64,000 nt of DNA from a virus. Below are positions 24,126 to 33,818 of this stretch, in pieces. Position 1 is the first letter of the stretch, and every line of letters begins with the position of its first letter. The DNA is taken from the IMG/VR virus record IMGVR_UViG_3300032235_000647, positions 62,001 through 126,000 of that record. One strand, given 5' to 3'. A program made the translations under genes and the position numbers. The notes below the pieces were generated by a model. That model saw only the letters and a list, made by a program, of their open reading frames with translations. It ran no database searches and was not told the DNA's origin.

Positions 24126-25247
24126 TTACAGATTTTTAAAAAACAAACTTATACCATCCATTTTCATTTGATTAAAATGATTTTTATTATATATACAAAT
24201 TTCTTTTGTTTGCTGGTATAGTTCATTTAGTTTATTTATATCATATGAATTTAATTTTAAAACCACTTCAGAAATTTTAAAATATCTTTCTCTAGGCTCA
24301 AATATTGTATCATATGATTCATCCCAAAATTTTGAAAAGGTTTTAAATCCCAATCTTTTTAACTCTTTAAGATAGTTACAAGGCCCAAAAACTATAAATG
24401 GTTGATAATTTAAAATCGGTTTTAAAATCTTTTCTGATATAAACAATTCGTTATTTACATACGATGATTCAGTTACCAAATGAATACACGAATTTAAAAA
24501 TAAATCTTTCCGCATAGTATTGTTAACAGTAAAATTAAAATTTTTATTTGTATCCAACTCTATCGGAATATGTTTTATATATTCTTCTACTTGTAATTTC
24601 TGTTCTTGAAAAGGAAAACAATGTATTCCTTCAAATGTTAAAAAACTAAAATACGAATCACTAAAATCATTTGTTAAATAATCATGTAATAATGAATATC
24701 TGTGTTCTTTATCTACCGTTCTATTAAACGATAAAAATTTTTTACTTCTAAATTTATTTAGTTCATCTAATGATATCTCTTCACTTTTGTATCCCAAATC
24801 AGTTTTAACATTAAAAAATGAATTTTTATGATTGATTGCATCTTCAAGAAAAAAATGATAAGAATATACATTTCTTTCTTGCAAATTTACATTACTAGTT
24901 AAGAATATACATCTATGTAAAATTCCATGCTTTTTTAATTTTAAAGCTAATTTTCTATATCTTTCAAACGGTGGTGCGTCTGCAATAGAACATAATATTA
25001 TTTTTAAATCATGTTCTTCTATAAATTTTTTAATATCTACTTTTCGTAAAATAGCATCAATTCTCTTTTCAAGAGCATGATACATTTCAGTAGGCTCTAT
25101 CAATATGTAATTTTTATAATCTGTTTTAATATTTGGAAATTGTGTACACGAATATTCATTTATGACCTTTTGAGTCATAGGTCCTTCGAAACACCACTTT
25201 CCATAATTTGATTCAGGTGGTAAAATAAAATTTAAAAAACTACCCAT
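24126..25247 (-). CDS. Glycosyltransferase-like protein, FKTF..WDESYD family (member 2)
   Basis: This 373-residue member of the family carries F-I-S-E-K-I-L-K-P-I-L...PFIVFGPCNYL...GFKTFSKFWDESYD (about 275-320). Other segments are KFLSFNRTVDKEHRYSLL, which resembles the L-x-Y-N-R...R-x-x-L motif of the other members, and a Rossmann-like N-terminal half. The order of motifs suggests a GT-B-like transferase with a donor-binding C-terminal domain. It overlaps the E1-alpha gene by 16 bases, and the radical SAM gene follows directly. Its exact substrate is unknown. Confidence 0.65.
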   Translation of the reverse strand: MGSFLNFILPPESNYGKWCFEGPMTQKVINEYSCTQFPNIKTDYKNYILIEPTEMYHALEKRIDAILRKVDIKKFIEEHDLKIILCSIADAPPFERYRKLALKLKKHGILHRCIFLTSNVNLQERNVYSYHFFLEDAINHKNSFFNVKTDLGYKSEEISLDELNKFRSKKFLSFNRTVDKEHRYSLLHDYLTNDFSDSYFSFLTFEGIHCFPFQEQKLQVEEYIKHIPIELDTNKNFNFTVNNTMRKDLFLNSCIHLVTESSYVNNELFISEKILKPILNYQPFIVFGPCNYLKELKRLGFKTFSKFWDESYDTIFEPRERYFKISEVVLKLNSYDINKLNELYQQTKEICIYNKNHFNQMKMDGISLFFKNL

Positions 25248-25870
25248 TTTCCCGTCCCATAATGTGGGTATTTAGATTTATATTTATAATAAATTACATC
25301 ACTTGGTATTTCTCTCTGAATGCCACCCCATGTATATGATGTTGGTGTATTGGTTGAAACTTCGTTATCTTCTACTACAAAATATAGTGGTAAATTGAAA
25401 TTTCTTGCGTATTTATGAACTTCATAAAAGAATCCAGTTTCAAAAGTCATGTCACCAATAAAACACCAAACTTTTTCATCACTACCTTTTAGTTTTATTG
25501 ATTTTGCAACTCCAAGTGCAATAGGTAATGTACCTGTTACAATTGCAGACGAATAAAAATTAGATTCTTTATCTACGATAGTTATTGATTTTCCATCAAG
25601 AATTTTTTCTTTTAATGTAGATGGTTTAACTCCGTGAAGAAGTGCATGATAATGAGATCTCCAAGTTGAAAATACCCAATCGGTTGGCGATATTTTTTTG
25701 AATACTTCAATAAGTTGTTCTTCATTTCCATTTGATAAATGAATAGGTCCTTTTATTTCTCCTTTTTCCCAATGAGAAATAATATCATCTTCAAAATGAA
25801 TAAGTTCTTCCTTATTCCAGTTACCATCCAACCATCGGTCTTCATGATAATTTAAATTTTTAATTTCCAT
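25232..25870 (-). CDS. E1 alpha-like TPP-binding subunit of a thiamine-diphosphate enzyme
   Basis: This 212-residue protein has the features of the diphosphate-binding E1-alpha/transketolase domain. These are STWRSHYHALLHG (68-80), GTLPIALGVA (113-122), and the TPP motif WCFIGDMTFETGFFYE (135-150) leading to EDNEVSTNTP (167-176), with the magnesium ligands expected at D140 and N169. It is shorter than bacterial E1-alpha (about 320-360 residues), so it may be compact or need the small beta partner at 20455. The pair could perform a ketol or acyl transfer on a nucleotide sugar. It overlaps the RmlC-type gene by 11 bases. Confidence 0.85.
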   Translation of the reverse strand: MEIKNLNYHEDRWLDGNWNKEELIHFEDDIISHWEKGEIKGPIHLSNGNEEQLIEVFKKISPTDWVFSTWRSHYHALLHGVKPSTLKEKILDGKSITIVDKESNFYSSAIVTGTLPIALGVAKSIKLKGSDEKVWCFIGDMTFETGFFYEVHKYARNFNLPLYFVVEDNEVSTNTPTSYTWGGIQREIPSDVIYYKYKSKYPHYGTGKWVVF

Positions 25871-26444
25871 TTTTATCTCTTTTTGACAAGATTGGGTTTT
25901 CGGTTGGCCAATCTATATTAAATCTTGAATCGTTCCATACAATAGTATGTTGTTTATTTTCATCATTATATTCACCCTCGTATGCCATTTTATATGAGAA
26001 AATGGAATCATCTTCCATTACAAAATGTCCATTTGCAAAATAAGGCGGAACAAGAACTTGAGTTCCAGTTTCAGGTGAGAGAATAAATGATTCCCATTTA
26101 CCAAAATCAGGTGTTTTTTCTCTTACATCTAAAACTACTAAATAAATTCTACCGTGTGGACACGAAACTAATTTCCAAGTTTTTTCATCCCAATGTAAAC
26201 CTCTAAGAACACCTTTTTTAGATTTAGAATATCTATCATGTTTAAATGCTAACCCATCATTTCTATCGGCTGCTGGTAGTAATCTATCGTAATAGTCTGA
26301 ATGATAGGTTGTTGATATTGAACCACGAATTTCGTGATAAATTGATGGTTGTACAATTTTTACTTGTGGTAAAACCGACCCATTATAAAAATGAAAATCG
26401 TTCCAACTTCTTTCTTTATAAAATATACTACGTCCTTGTGCCAT
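25860..26444 (-). CDS. rfbC: dTDP-4-dehydrorhamnose 3,5-epimerase-like (RmlC family)
   Basis: This 194-residue cupin enzyme has the RmlC hallmark RGLHWDEKTWKLVSCPHGRIYLVVLDVR (81-108), with H84 and K91 in the active-site positions, followed by VLVPPYFANGHFV (about 128-140). The length matches the family (about 180-200). It would epimerise a 4-keto-6-deoxy nucleotide sugar at C3 and/or C5. No RmlA or RmlB homologue is identified here, so the substrate may come from the host. It sits between E1-alpha and an SDR, with short overlaps on both sides. Confidence 0.9.
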   Translation of the reverse strand: MAQGRSIFYKERSWNDFHFYNGSVLPQVKIVQPSIYHEIRGSISTTYHSDYYDRLLPAADRNDGLAFKHDRYSKSKKGVLRGLHWDEKTWKLVSCPHGRIYLVVLDVREKTPDFGKWESFILSPETGTQVLVPPYFANGHFVMEDDSIFSYKMAYEGEYNDENKQHTIVWNDSRFNIDWPTENPILSKRDKNGN

Positions 26445-27396
26445 AACCTAATGGAAATCCATTTCTATATTTTGATGATAAATCTTGTATTAAAATTGTG
26501 TAAGTTTTTATAAGTTCGTCAATACCATCATCTAAACTCCAATCAGGATTCCATCCAGTAGATTCTAGTTTGGCATTTGAAACTAAATAATCTCGTTTAT
26601 CAGGGTCTTGGTAAAAATCAGAATAAGTGATTGCAAAATCAGGAACAAATTCTTTAATTTTTTCTACCAATTGAGCTTTTGTTAAATTTGCAGATGTCAA
26701 CCCTACATTAAATACTTCACCTTGAAATTTTTCGTAATTTTCTATCATATATTCAAATGTTTTTGCAACATCTCGGATATGAATGTAATTTCTTTGAAAA
26801 TTTTTCTCAAAAATAGTGATGTATTTATCAGTTAATGCTTTGTAAACAAATTCGTTTACCAACAAATCCATTCTCATTCTTGGAGATGAACCAAATACGG
26901 TGGCAAGTCTTATTGAAATGCCACCGATATTAAGAACCTCTCTCTCGGCTTTAACTTTGGTCACTCCATAGTGTGATATAGGGTTAAGTGGACTTTCTTC
27001 AGTACACTCACCATTCTCGCCTATCCCATACCCACTATTTGTATTTGGATATATTACTTTTATATCAGTACCTCTAACTAAATCACAAATGGTTTTTACA
27101 TGAGTATAATTTACTGCAGTTGCTAAATCTCTATCTCTATCACATGCAGGAAATCCTACAATTGCAGCTAATGGAATTATAACATTAAAAGTTGGTACTA
27201 GTTTTTCTAATAAACTAGTATCTCTAACATCACCATAAATAAAATGGAATCTTTTATTATAAGAGTAATGAATTAGGGATGTTTGATTATACATCAAATT
27301 ATCTAATACGGTAACTTCGTGACCACTATCAAGTAGTCTATCTACCAACACCGAACCGAGGTATCCTGCCCCTCCTGTAATTAGTACTTGTTTCAT
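26428..27396 (-). CDS. NAD-dependent epimerase/dehydratase (canonical SDR)
   Basis: This 322-residue extended SDR has TGGAGYLGSVLVDRLL (7-22), a nearby LDNLMYN, the PLAAIVGFPACDRD segment, YPNTNSGYG and a canonical catalytic YGVTK (about residue 150). It also has RLATVFG and YIHIRDVAKTFEYM. It has the normal Tyr-x-x-x-Lys, unlike the two SDRs at 21003 and 21999. A nucleotide-sugar 4-epimerase, reductase or dehydratase role fits. It overlaps the RmlC-like gene by 17 bases and the downstream start of the 27393 gene by four, in one likely operon. Confidence 0.9.
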   Translation of the reverse strand: MKQVLITGGAGYLGSVLVDRLLDSGHEVTVLDNLMYNQTSLIHYSYNKRFHFIYGDVRDTSLLEKLVPTFNVIIPLAAIVGFPACDRDRDLATAVNYTHVKTICDLVRGTDIKVIYPNTNSGYGIGENGECTEESPLNPISHYGVTKVKAEREVLNIGGISIRLATVFGSSPRMRMDLLVNEFVYKALTDKYITIFEKNFQRNYIHIRDVAKTFEYMIENYEKFQGEVFNVGLTSANLTKAQLVEKIKEFVPDFAITYSDFYQDPDKRDYLVSNAKLESTGWNPDWSLDDGIDELIKTYTILIQDLSSKYRNGFPLGYGTRT

Positions 27397-28829
27397 AATA
27401 TATGGGTTTCGTGTAATATATTTTCAAAGAAATTTTTAATTTCTCTTTTTTCGGTGGATAATTTATGTAATAACTTTTGATTATGTATTAATATTTCTTG
27501 CATCTCTTCTAATAATACAATCCATTCATCATCGGTTTTATTACACAAACTAATTACTAAATTTAATAGTAAATCTGTTCTAGTTTTAAAATCTTTGATG
27601 TTATCATACGATTCATCCCACCATTTATCAAAAGTTTTAAATCCATGTGATTTTAAAACATCTAATGTATTTGGATTACCCAACACTACAAATGGATGAA
27701 GATTCATTATTGGTTTAATTGTTTTTTCAGTTAAAAATGAATACGGAGATTCTGCATTAGTTTCTGAAATTATTGTAAAATATGAATTTTCATATTCATC
27801 TTTTCTACTAAGAAAATTATGATATTCTGCTACTCTGTCTGGATTATCATCATCGATTACTAAAGGATAATAATTTTTGTAATTCTTTTTTATATCTAAT
27901 GTGTCCTCTTGTGTTAAACCCAATGGTGGATATTCCTTTTCTTCATTTAAAAATTTTACAAAATGTGAATTTTCTAAAAAAGAGATAAATCCTTTATCCA
28001 ATAAATTATTTTTATATAGTAAATTTAGAAAATAAGCTCTATGCATCCTTTCCGAATTTCTATTATACATTAAGAACTTTTTTTGTTTTTTATTAAATTT
28101 TAATTCAGTTTGAAATGAATAATCATAGCCATCTTGCTGTATTAAGTGAGTTGACCCACTTCGTAGTATACTCATAAATCTACCAGCAGATGTTATCAAA
28201 TAATTATTTGGAAATACACTAATTTGATTTTTAAATTTTGGAAATTTTTTAGAATGTTTTAACTTTATAATATTATTGTTGTTGGTAGAAATATAAACTT
28301 TATCCGTATGATTTATATCATTTCTTTCTAAAAATTTATGTATTTTTTCTAAAAAACTTATATTATGCATATACGCCCCTTCACCAGAATCTACAAAAAC
28401 TATTTTAAAATTTGTATTATTTTTTATTAGATTTAATAAATCTGGTGAAATCATATCTTCTATTACTATCTTATCGGAAGAATAGTATTCAAACATATTA
28501 TTAACATTCAGGCTTTCAAAAACTACCAAATATAAATTATTAGATTTTATATTATCTTTAATATCTTTTGTTAAAACAAATTCAGTATTTTTTGTATATT
28601 GTGTAACATAATTTGAAAATTCAGAACTTGTATTATAAAAAAAATGAGTAGGGTCATGAACCGATGCGTAATAACCAGTAAATTGTTTATCATTTGGATT
28701 TTGCAATTTGTATTGCATCATAATTGGTAGTGTATATTTTGTATACCCTAATGGTATGTATCCACCTGGCCCTTTAAAATCTAAAACAAAATAAGTTTTT
28801 GGAATTTTATTTAAATTGAATCCATCCAT
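27393..28829 (-). CDS. Glycosyltransferase-like protein, FKTF..WDESYD family (member 3)
   Basis: This 478-residue protein is a close architectural match to the 18999 gene. It has an N-terminal F-K-G-P-G-G-Y-I-P-L-G-Y, a middle FLMYNRNSERMHRAYFL, a Y-Y-P-L-V-I-D-D-D segment, and the C-terminal block FLTEKTIKPIM...HPFVVLGNPNTL...GFKTFDKWWDESYD (about 372-420). A helical tail follows. This makes the two genes paralogues within one cluster. The end of the block suggests a nucleotide-sugar transferase fold. It overlaps the LamG gene upstream by 19 bases. Confidence 0.65.
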   Translation of the reverse strand: MDGFNLNKIPKTYFVLDFKGPGGYIPLGYTKYTLPIMMQYKLQNPNDKQFTGYYASVHDPTHFFYNTSSEFSNYVTQYTKNTEFVLTKDIKDNIKSNNLYLVVFESLNVNNMFEYYSSDKIVIEDMISPDLLNLIKNNTNFKIVFVDSGEGAYMHNISFLEKIHKFLERNDINHTDKVYISTNNNNIIKLKHSKKFPKFKNQISVFPNNYLITSAGRFMSILRSGSTHLIQQDGYDYSFQTELKFNKKQKKFLMYNRNSERMHRAYFLNLLYKNNLLDKGFISFLENSHFVKFLNEEKEYPPLGLTQEDTLDIKKNYKNYYPLVIDDDNPDRVAEYHNFLSRKDEYENSYFTIISETNAESPYSFLTEKTIKPIMNLHPFVVLGNPNTLDVLKSHGFKTFDKWWDESYDNIKDFKTRTDLLLNLVISLCNKTDDEWIVLLEEMQEILIHNQKLLHKLSTEKREIKNFFENILHETHIL

Positions 28830-29578
28830 GATTTATCAAACTTAATTAAATTATTACCTACGTGTGTTATATCTAATATTTTATATGGAGTTTGTTTTTG
28901 AAAATTAAAAGCGGCAGCTGGTTTTAATCTTTTTGAAATTGTATCAGGGTTATTATACACTTCATCAATTTCTTCTCTATTTAAAAACTTAGAACATATT
29001 GCCGCATAAAACATTTCTCCGTTAAAAAATTGTCTAAAATCAGTTGGACAACTATCTAATGGGTTAGATGCACCAAACCACATCCATGCATTAGAATAAT
29101 CAATCAATGAACCTTCAAATTTTTTACTATGCCATGTTCCATTACAATAAATGGAAAATTCTTTCTCATTTTTTTTAAATGAAAATCCTATTTTATATTT
29201 TTTTAATTCGTCTCCTGGTTCCCAATTTACTTTTACCAAAATATCAAAATTTTTAAGATTTGAAGTTGAGTAAGTTTCCCATAGGTTTGTTGTATCAGTA
29301 GTTGGTATTATATCAGATGTCCAAATTGTTCCTTTTATATAACAATGGTCTTCGTTTGGTTTTACAACACTTAATCCCATGTGTAATCCATTTTTAATTA
29401 TAATACCACCTTCACGAGTTAAATCATTAGGATTCATTTTATCCCAATTAACAGTTATTTCAGTTAAAAATGAAAAATCATTTTCAGTAATATTTTTCAT
29501 TGCATAGGTTGATAATCCATATTTGTTATCAGGAGTTACAAACCAAGCAGATCTTCCATCAAATTTTAAACTATTCAT
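28811..29578 (-). CDS. LamG-like jelly-roll protein
   Basis: The 255 residues have the strand pattern and glycine-aromatic pairs of a concanavalin-like LamG domain. SLKFDGRSAWFVTPD begins it, and WMWFGASNPLDSC plus F-N-G-E-M-F-Y-A-A-I-C-S-K-F-L follow near 180-205. A tail with F-N-F-Q-K-Q-T-P ends it. No signal peptide or enzyme motif is visible. LamG modules bind carbohydrates; here it may target glycan acceptors for the neighbouring enzymes or be a virion decoration. Similar modules are inserted in the two GT7-type genes at 31056 and 32519. Confidence 0.7.
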   Translation of the reverse strand: MNSLKFDGRSAWFVTPDNKYGLSTYAMKNITENDFSFLTEITVNWDKMNPNDLTREGGIIIKNGLHMGLSVVKPNEDHCYIKGTIWTSDIIPTTDTTNLWETYSTSNLKNFDILVKVNWEPGDELKKYKIGFSFKKNEKEFSIYCNGTWHSKKFEGSLIDYSNAWMWFGASNPLDSCPTDFRQFFNGEMFYAAICSKFLNREEIDEVYNNPDTISKRLKPAAAFNFQKQTPYKILDITHVGNNLIKFDKSWMDSI

Positions 29579-31032
29579 ATTTTAATTGTTTTTGTCCATT
29601 CAAAAAATTCTTCTAATTCAGGAAATACTTTTTTGAAGTTGGTTCCTCGTCTATCATCATGTGCTTGAAAATACTTACCAAAGTTGTATTGTTTTCTAAG
29701 TAATTCTTCATCTTGTTTTACCGATTTCATCCAATCATACGTTCTTTTGATTTTTTGAATTTCTATATCCGAATACCCTATGTATTTGTTTTCAAAAAGA
29801 GGAACTGCTAAGAAATCGGAAAGTTGTGCTTGTTTGTAAATATTTTCTGCCCATTGTTGTGGTAATACTTGAACTGTTTGATGGGTCGGGTATCTCAAAT
29901 AAGAAGTATCCAAAAATGCTGCAGATGCCCAATATCTATCGGTTGAACCATATTCCTTTTTAAGTTGATAAACACCTTCTATAAGTTTATCATAATTTGG
30001 AACTGATAATGCATTATATGTAGACATAAAAGTTAGATTGACTCTTGGACAACTTCTCATTAATTTATTTACATTGTCCCAAAATTGATTAAATACCAAT
30101 CCATTTCTAATATATTCTGCTTGATCTCCCCATGTATCACACGAGGTAAATACTATAAATTCATTTACTCTATTTTCTTCAGTTATTCGTTTTATTTTTT
30201 CAATAAATTTATCAACTAATTTATCAGGAACGCCAAGATTTGAATTGATTGCAAGATTCAATCCTCTATTTGGATTTGGATTATCAATAATATAATCCAA
30301 TACATCCCATGTATCCTTTGACATTAGTGGTTCACCACCTGTAATTCTGAATGTATGTAAATCATTATATAAATCTGGCCACCATTTCCAAAATGCCTCT
30401 ACATAAGGATTATATTCGGTTTGTCTGAATGGTTTTTTATTTTCCTCTTCTAAATAACGAGTATCATTGAATCTATCAGTAGTAGGATATGCTCCATGCT
30501 TTTCTATCTCTTCCATCCATTTTGATGAAAAAGCAGGTCCACAATAAGAACATTTAAAATTACAAGCATTTGAAAAAGCAACCTCTACATATTTTGGGTT
30601 GTAATCAGCTCTCCAATTTAATTCAGTAATTTCTTTATAATGAGGTAAAGACCATGATTCTGATGATTTGAATGTTCTATCCGAAAATCTATCTGAATTA
30701 TCTTCAACATTCCAACAATAATCACATTCTTCAGGTCTACTACCTTCCAACATTTCTTTTCTTCTTCGTTTTTTATACGCAGTGTTATGTAATGCCGAAG
30801 GATTTCTTTTTATTTCAGATTGAGATATTGGATGTGTTCGTGGGTGGTGACAGGAATGAGTATGACCGAGTTGTAAATGCATGGTGACTTGTGTCCATTT
30901 TGCTAGACACATACCTGGACCTATTTTATTCAAATCATCTCTTACACCGAGATAAAATGGATTATCGCCTGCAAATGTTTTTTTAAGTTTTTTATTTTCT
31001 TCTTTTTGAAATTCTATATTTTCCTCAGCCAT
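29575..31032 (-). CDS. Twitch-type radical SAM protein
   Basis: The 485 residues have the radical SAM motif C-N-F-K-C-S-Y-C (C157, C161, C164), GGEP-like ITGGEPL about 75 residues later, and a conserved N-terminal part with CLAKWTQVTMHLQLGHTHSC (42-61), HHPRTHPI and ECDYCW (102-107). This N-terminal Cys/His pattern is characteristic of a radical SAM group common in aquatic phages; their reaction is not known. The overlap of four bases with the LamG gene suggests joint translation. A possible role is radical modification of a sugar or of a virion peptide. Confidence 0.85.
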   Translation of the reverse strand: MAEENIEFQKEENKKLKKTFAGDNPFYLGVRDDLNKIGPGMCLAKWTQVTMHLQLGHTHSCHHPRTHPISQSEIKRNPSALHNTAYKKRRRKEMLEGSRPEECDYCWNVEDNSDRFSDRTFKSSESWSLPHYKEITELNWRADYNPKYVEVAFSNACNFKCSYCGPAFSSKWMEEIEKHGAYPTTDRFNDTRYLEEENKKPFRQTEYNPYVEAFWKWWPDLYNDLHTFRITGGEPLMSKDTWDVLDYIIDNPNPNRGLNLAINSNLGVPDKLVDKFIEKIKRITEENRVNEFIVFTSCDTWGDQAEYIRNGLVFNQFWDNVNKLMRSCPRVNLTFMSTYNALSVPNYDKLIEGVYQLKKEYGSTDRYWASAAFLDTSYLRYPTHQTVQVLPQQWAENIYKQAQLSDFLAVPLFENKYIGYSDIEIQKIKRTYDWMKSVKQDEELLRKQYNFGKYFQAHDDRRGTNFKKVFPELEEFFEWTKTIKI

Positions 31033-31055
31033 AACTTCTTATTTATTAATATATA

Positions 31056-32522
31056 TTAGAGTTTTACATTTATCATTTTTGCCCTAGATGTCAATTCATC
31101 AATACTAACTAATTCATATTTTAACGAATTAATACCATCTGTTTTATAGTCCCAATTACCTTGTTGCATTTGTAAAACATATCGTCTTTCGTTTCGTGCA
31201 GTAGTTTCACCCTTTGCCCACTTATCAACACCCCCAACTTTGATTAACCCTTCATCTTGATGTGGTAGACATCTCAATCTACCCAGTCTTCTATGTGGAA
31301 TTATTGTATACGGAATTCTAATTTTTTCTTTTTGTTCTTCACAACAATGGATTGCCCCATGGGTTTCATTTCCACTTAAATCAATTGCTGTATATGAAGA
31401 ATTTTGTTGCCGGGGATTATTAAAATCATAATGTAATTTCAATCCTTCATTTGGTAGTTCTTTATGTAGATTTTGGATTTCATCAGATGAAAGAGAACGA
31501 TTCCAAATCATAACCTTTGATATATCTCCCTTAAACCACCGATTTACTTCTTTCTTACCTACCGAAGTTGTTGTTCCGATATACCAATCATCTAACCCAT
31601 AACTCTTCAGTCTACCTTCATAATGAAGTGGTGAGGGTGTCCCAGTTCCCCAGCGAGAATCCGATTCTTTTCCATTTAAATAGAAGTGAATGTTTTGGTT
31701 TGATGTATCAACTGAAAGAGTTACCCAAGACCATTGATTCTCATATCGTTTCATCCACTGGTATAAATGGGTTTGTTCCGAGTCCCATAATTGTGCGGTA
31801 TACGCACGAGAGTTATTATACGATATTCCATAATCATATCCAGGTCTTCGTATAATTGGATACTCACAAAATCTTCTTTCAGTATCACCAACTAACCAAA
31901 TTGGAACTTTTTCTTCTTGTTGATTTGCACGAACTAAAACTGAAATTGTATGAGAACGAGATGTTACATTTCGTAATTCTGAATGTTTATCAATTTTTAT
32001 ATGTGAATTGTGGCCATCAAAGTGTAAGTAGGTTTCTTCATGTGTTGGATAATCCATATAAGAATTATTTACATATCCTTCTAAATTACATCTCCAAAAA
32101 AGATCATCATCTTCCATGCCCCAATCCCAATAGTCATTTGAATACCCATTAGTTTTTTGGACGTGTTCTTTTGAAAAAATAACAGCACCACCAAAGTATT
32201 CTTCATACTTCAGTTCGTAGTTCATTTGCGAGATATTAGTTGCAATATGAACAGGATTTTCATTAGGAAATGAATAATCACATCCTTCTTCAGGTATCAT
32301 ATCAATATCATGCCAAACTATATAATCACAGCCATCTTCAAATGCATGTTTTGCAGCAATATTTTTCATTGCACCACGATTAAAAAGTTTATCATCTACT
32401 TGATGACCAAAATACATTTGATAATCTATACCTCTGTCTTCAAGATATTTTCCAACAAGAGGTATGAATTCTTTTAAATGAGCCTCTCTATTTCTATATG
32501 GTATACAAACTCCTAATTTCAT
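31056..32522 (-). CDS. GT7-type galactosyltransferase with inserted LamG domain
   Basis: This 488-residue protein begins with a GT-A fold of the beta-1,4-galactosyltransferase (GT7) type. It has CIPYRNREAHLKEFI (6-20), FNRGAMKNIAA, the D-x-D motif HDIDMIP (71-77), and GYSNDYWDWGMEDDDLFWR (126-144). At about 165 the sequence leaves the GT fold and enters a LamG-like jelly roll to about 385. It then resumes GT7-like C-terminal sequence with PHRRLGRLRC and D-G-I-N-S-L-K-Y-E-L-V. So the LamG appears inserted into the transferase rather than appended. It overlaps the 32519 paralogue by four bases. Confidence 0.8.
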   Translation of the reverse strand: MKLGVCIPYRNREAHLKEFIPLVGKYLEDRGIDYQMYFGHQVDDKLFNRGAMKNIAAKHAFEDGCDYIVWHDIDMIPEEGCDYSFPNENPVHIATNISQMNYELKYEEYFGGAVIFSKEHVQKTNGYSNDYWDWGMEDDDLFWRCNLEGYVNNSYMDYPTHEETYLHFDGHNSHIKIDKHSELRNVTSRSHTISVLVRANQQEEKVPIWLVGDTERRFCEYPIIRRPGYDYGISYNNSRAYTAQLWDSEQTHLYQWMKRYENQWSWVTLSVDTSNQNIHFYLNGKESDSRWGTGTPSPLHYEGRLKSYGLDDWYIGTTTSVGKKEVNRWFKGDISKVMIWNRSLSSDEIQNLHKELPNEGLKLHYDFNNPRQQNSSYTAIDLSGNETHGAIHCCEEQKEKIRIPYTIIPHRRLGRLRCLPHQDEGLIKVGGVDKWAKGETTARNERRYVLQMQQGNWDYKTDGINSLKYELVSIDELTSRAKMINVKL

Positions 32523-33814
32523 ATTCCAACATTTAAATGTATTATATTTTTTTCTTTAATTTTGCCATATAAAGTATAATCTAAACAAGTTGATAATCCA
32601 TCTTCAATATTATCTCTATATCCATTCTGTACTTCGTTATTGTATCTCAACTGGTTCCATCTACTATTATCATCTTTCCATCTACCATTATTAAAACCAC
32701 AATCATCATGATTTAATTTTAATAATTTACTATTTCTTCTAAATGGAATATATGAATAATAATTTGTAAATGGTTTAAAATTATCTAAATATACATTGAA
32801 TAATTCACCATGATTTTTATTACCAGAAATATCTTTTAGTCGATATTCTTCTATATTGTGATTTTTGTAATGTATTTTTACTTCACCATTTTGTTCTATT
32901 AAAAATTCATTTATACTTCCTTTGAAAAAATTTTCTAATTCATTATCTGAACCAAGTATTATATTATTATGGGAATAGTTGTATATGTAATTTGAAATAT
33001 TAATATTACTCAATTTATCATTTACTGAAAAATTTATTATTTTATTATTTTTATTGTATTCAATTTTTATTTTATTATGAGATGTTGTTACGATATCAGA
33101 ATGTACATCGTAATATGCACCAGTCTTATCAAAAACTTGTAAATAAAATCTATTAAATGAATTATAAAATAATTTAAAATCGAATCCGTGTATTGTTAAT
33201 ATAGGAAATATATCAAATTGTTTATTTACATCATATACAACTCTATCCAAATTAATATCAAGTTCTATATTAAAATTTCTATTGTAGTTTATTACATTCG
33301 GAATTTTTGCATATGCATCAACTCCGTTAAAAATAGGTAACACATCTTGACTAATATATTCTGTTATGTGATTTGAAAATGGTATATTATTTTTTACACA
33401 CCTATATCGTAAATCATCATCTTCAAATCCCCAGCCCCAGTATAAATTAGAAAATCCATTTATTTCTTTAAAAATGGTTGATGGAAATAATGTCATTCCA
33501 CCAAAATAAGATTCAAATGGAATATTATCTGTTGCTAAATGAATTGGTGTATTTGAGTAAGAATAATCAACATCCACAGGAATCATATCCACATCGTGGA
33601 TTACTACATAATCACATTTGTTTTTATGTGATTCTATAAATCCAATGTTACATAACATCCCACGATTAAATAATTTTGCATCATCTTGCTCAACAATTAT
33701 AACTACATAGTTTTGATATGAATTTGAATCAAGATATTCAATTATTGATTTTTTGAATTTTTCAAGATGTTCGTAACGATTTCGGTAAGGAACAATAATT
33801 CCTAACTTTTCCAT
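32519..33814 (-). CDS. GT7-type galactosyltransferase with inserted LamG domain (paralogue)
   Basis: This 431-residue sister of the previous gene has the same order. GT7 motifs VPYRNRYEHLEKF, HDVDMIPVD (73-81) and LYWGWGFEDDDLRYR (124-138) come first. A LamG-like insert then runs from about 160 to 345, rich in Asn and Tyr. Finally there is a GT7 C-terminus with PFRRNSKLLKL and EDGLSTCLDYTL. The insert is highly divergent from that of the paralogue, while the catalytic motifs are kept, suggesting that the acceptor-binding module varies. It lies five bases from the small gene at 33819. Confidence 0.78.
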   Translation of the reverse strand: MEKLGIIVPYRNRYEHLEKFKKSIIEYLDSNSYQNYVVIIVEQDDAKLFNRGMLCNIGFIESHKNKCDYVVIHDVDMIPVDVDYSYSNTPIHLATDNIPFESYFGGMTLFPSTIFKEINGFSNLYWGWGFEDDDLRYRCVKNNIPFSNHITEYISQDVLPIFNGVDAYAKIPNVINYNRNFNIELDINLDRVVYDVNKQFDIFPILTIHGFDFKLFYNSFNRFYLQVFDKTGAYYDVHSDIVTTSHNKIKIEYNKNNKIINFSVNDKLSNINISNYIYNYSHNNIILGSDNELENFFKGSINEFLIEQNGEVKIHYKNHNIEEYRLKDISGNKNHGELFNVYLDNFKPFTNYYSYIPFRRNSKLLKLNHDDCGFNNGRWKDDNSRWNQLRYNNEVQNGYRDNIEDGLSTCLDYTLYGKIKEKNIIHLNVGI

Positions 33815-33818
33815 CTAT

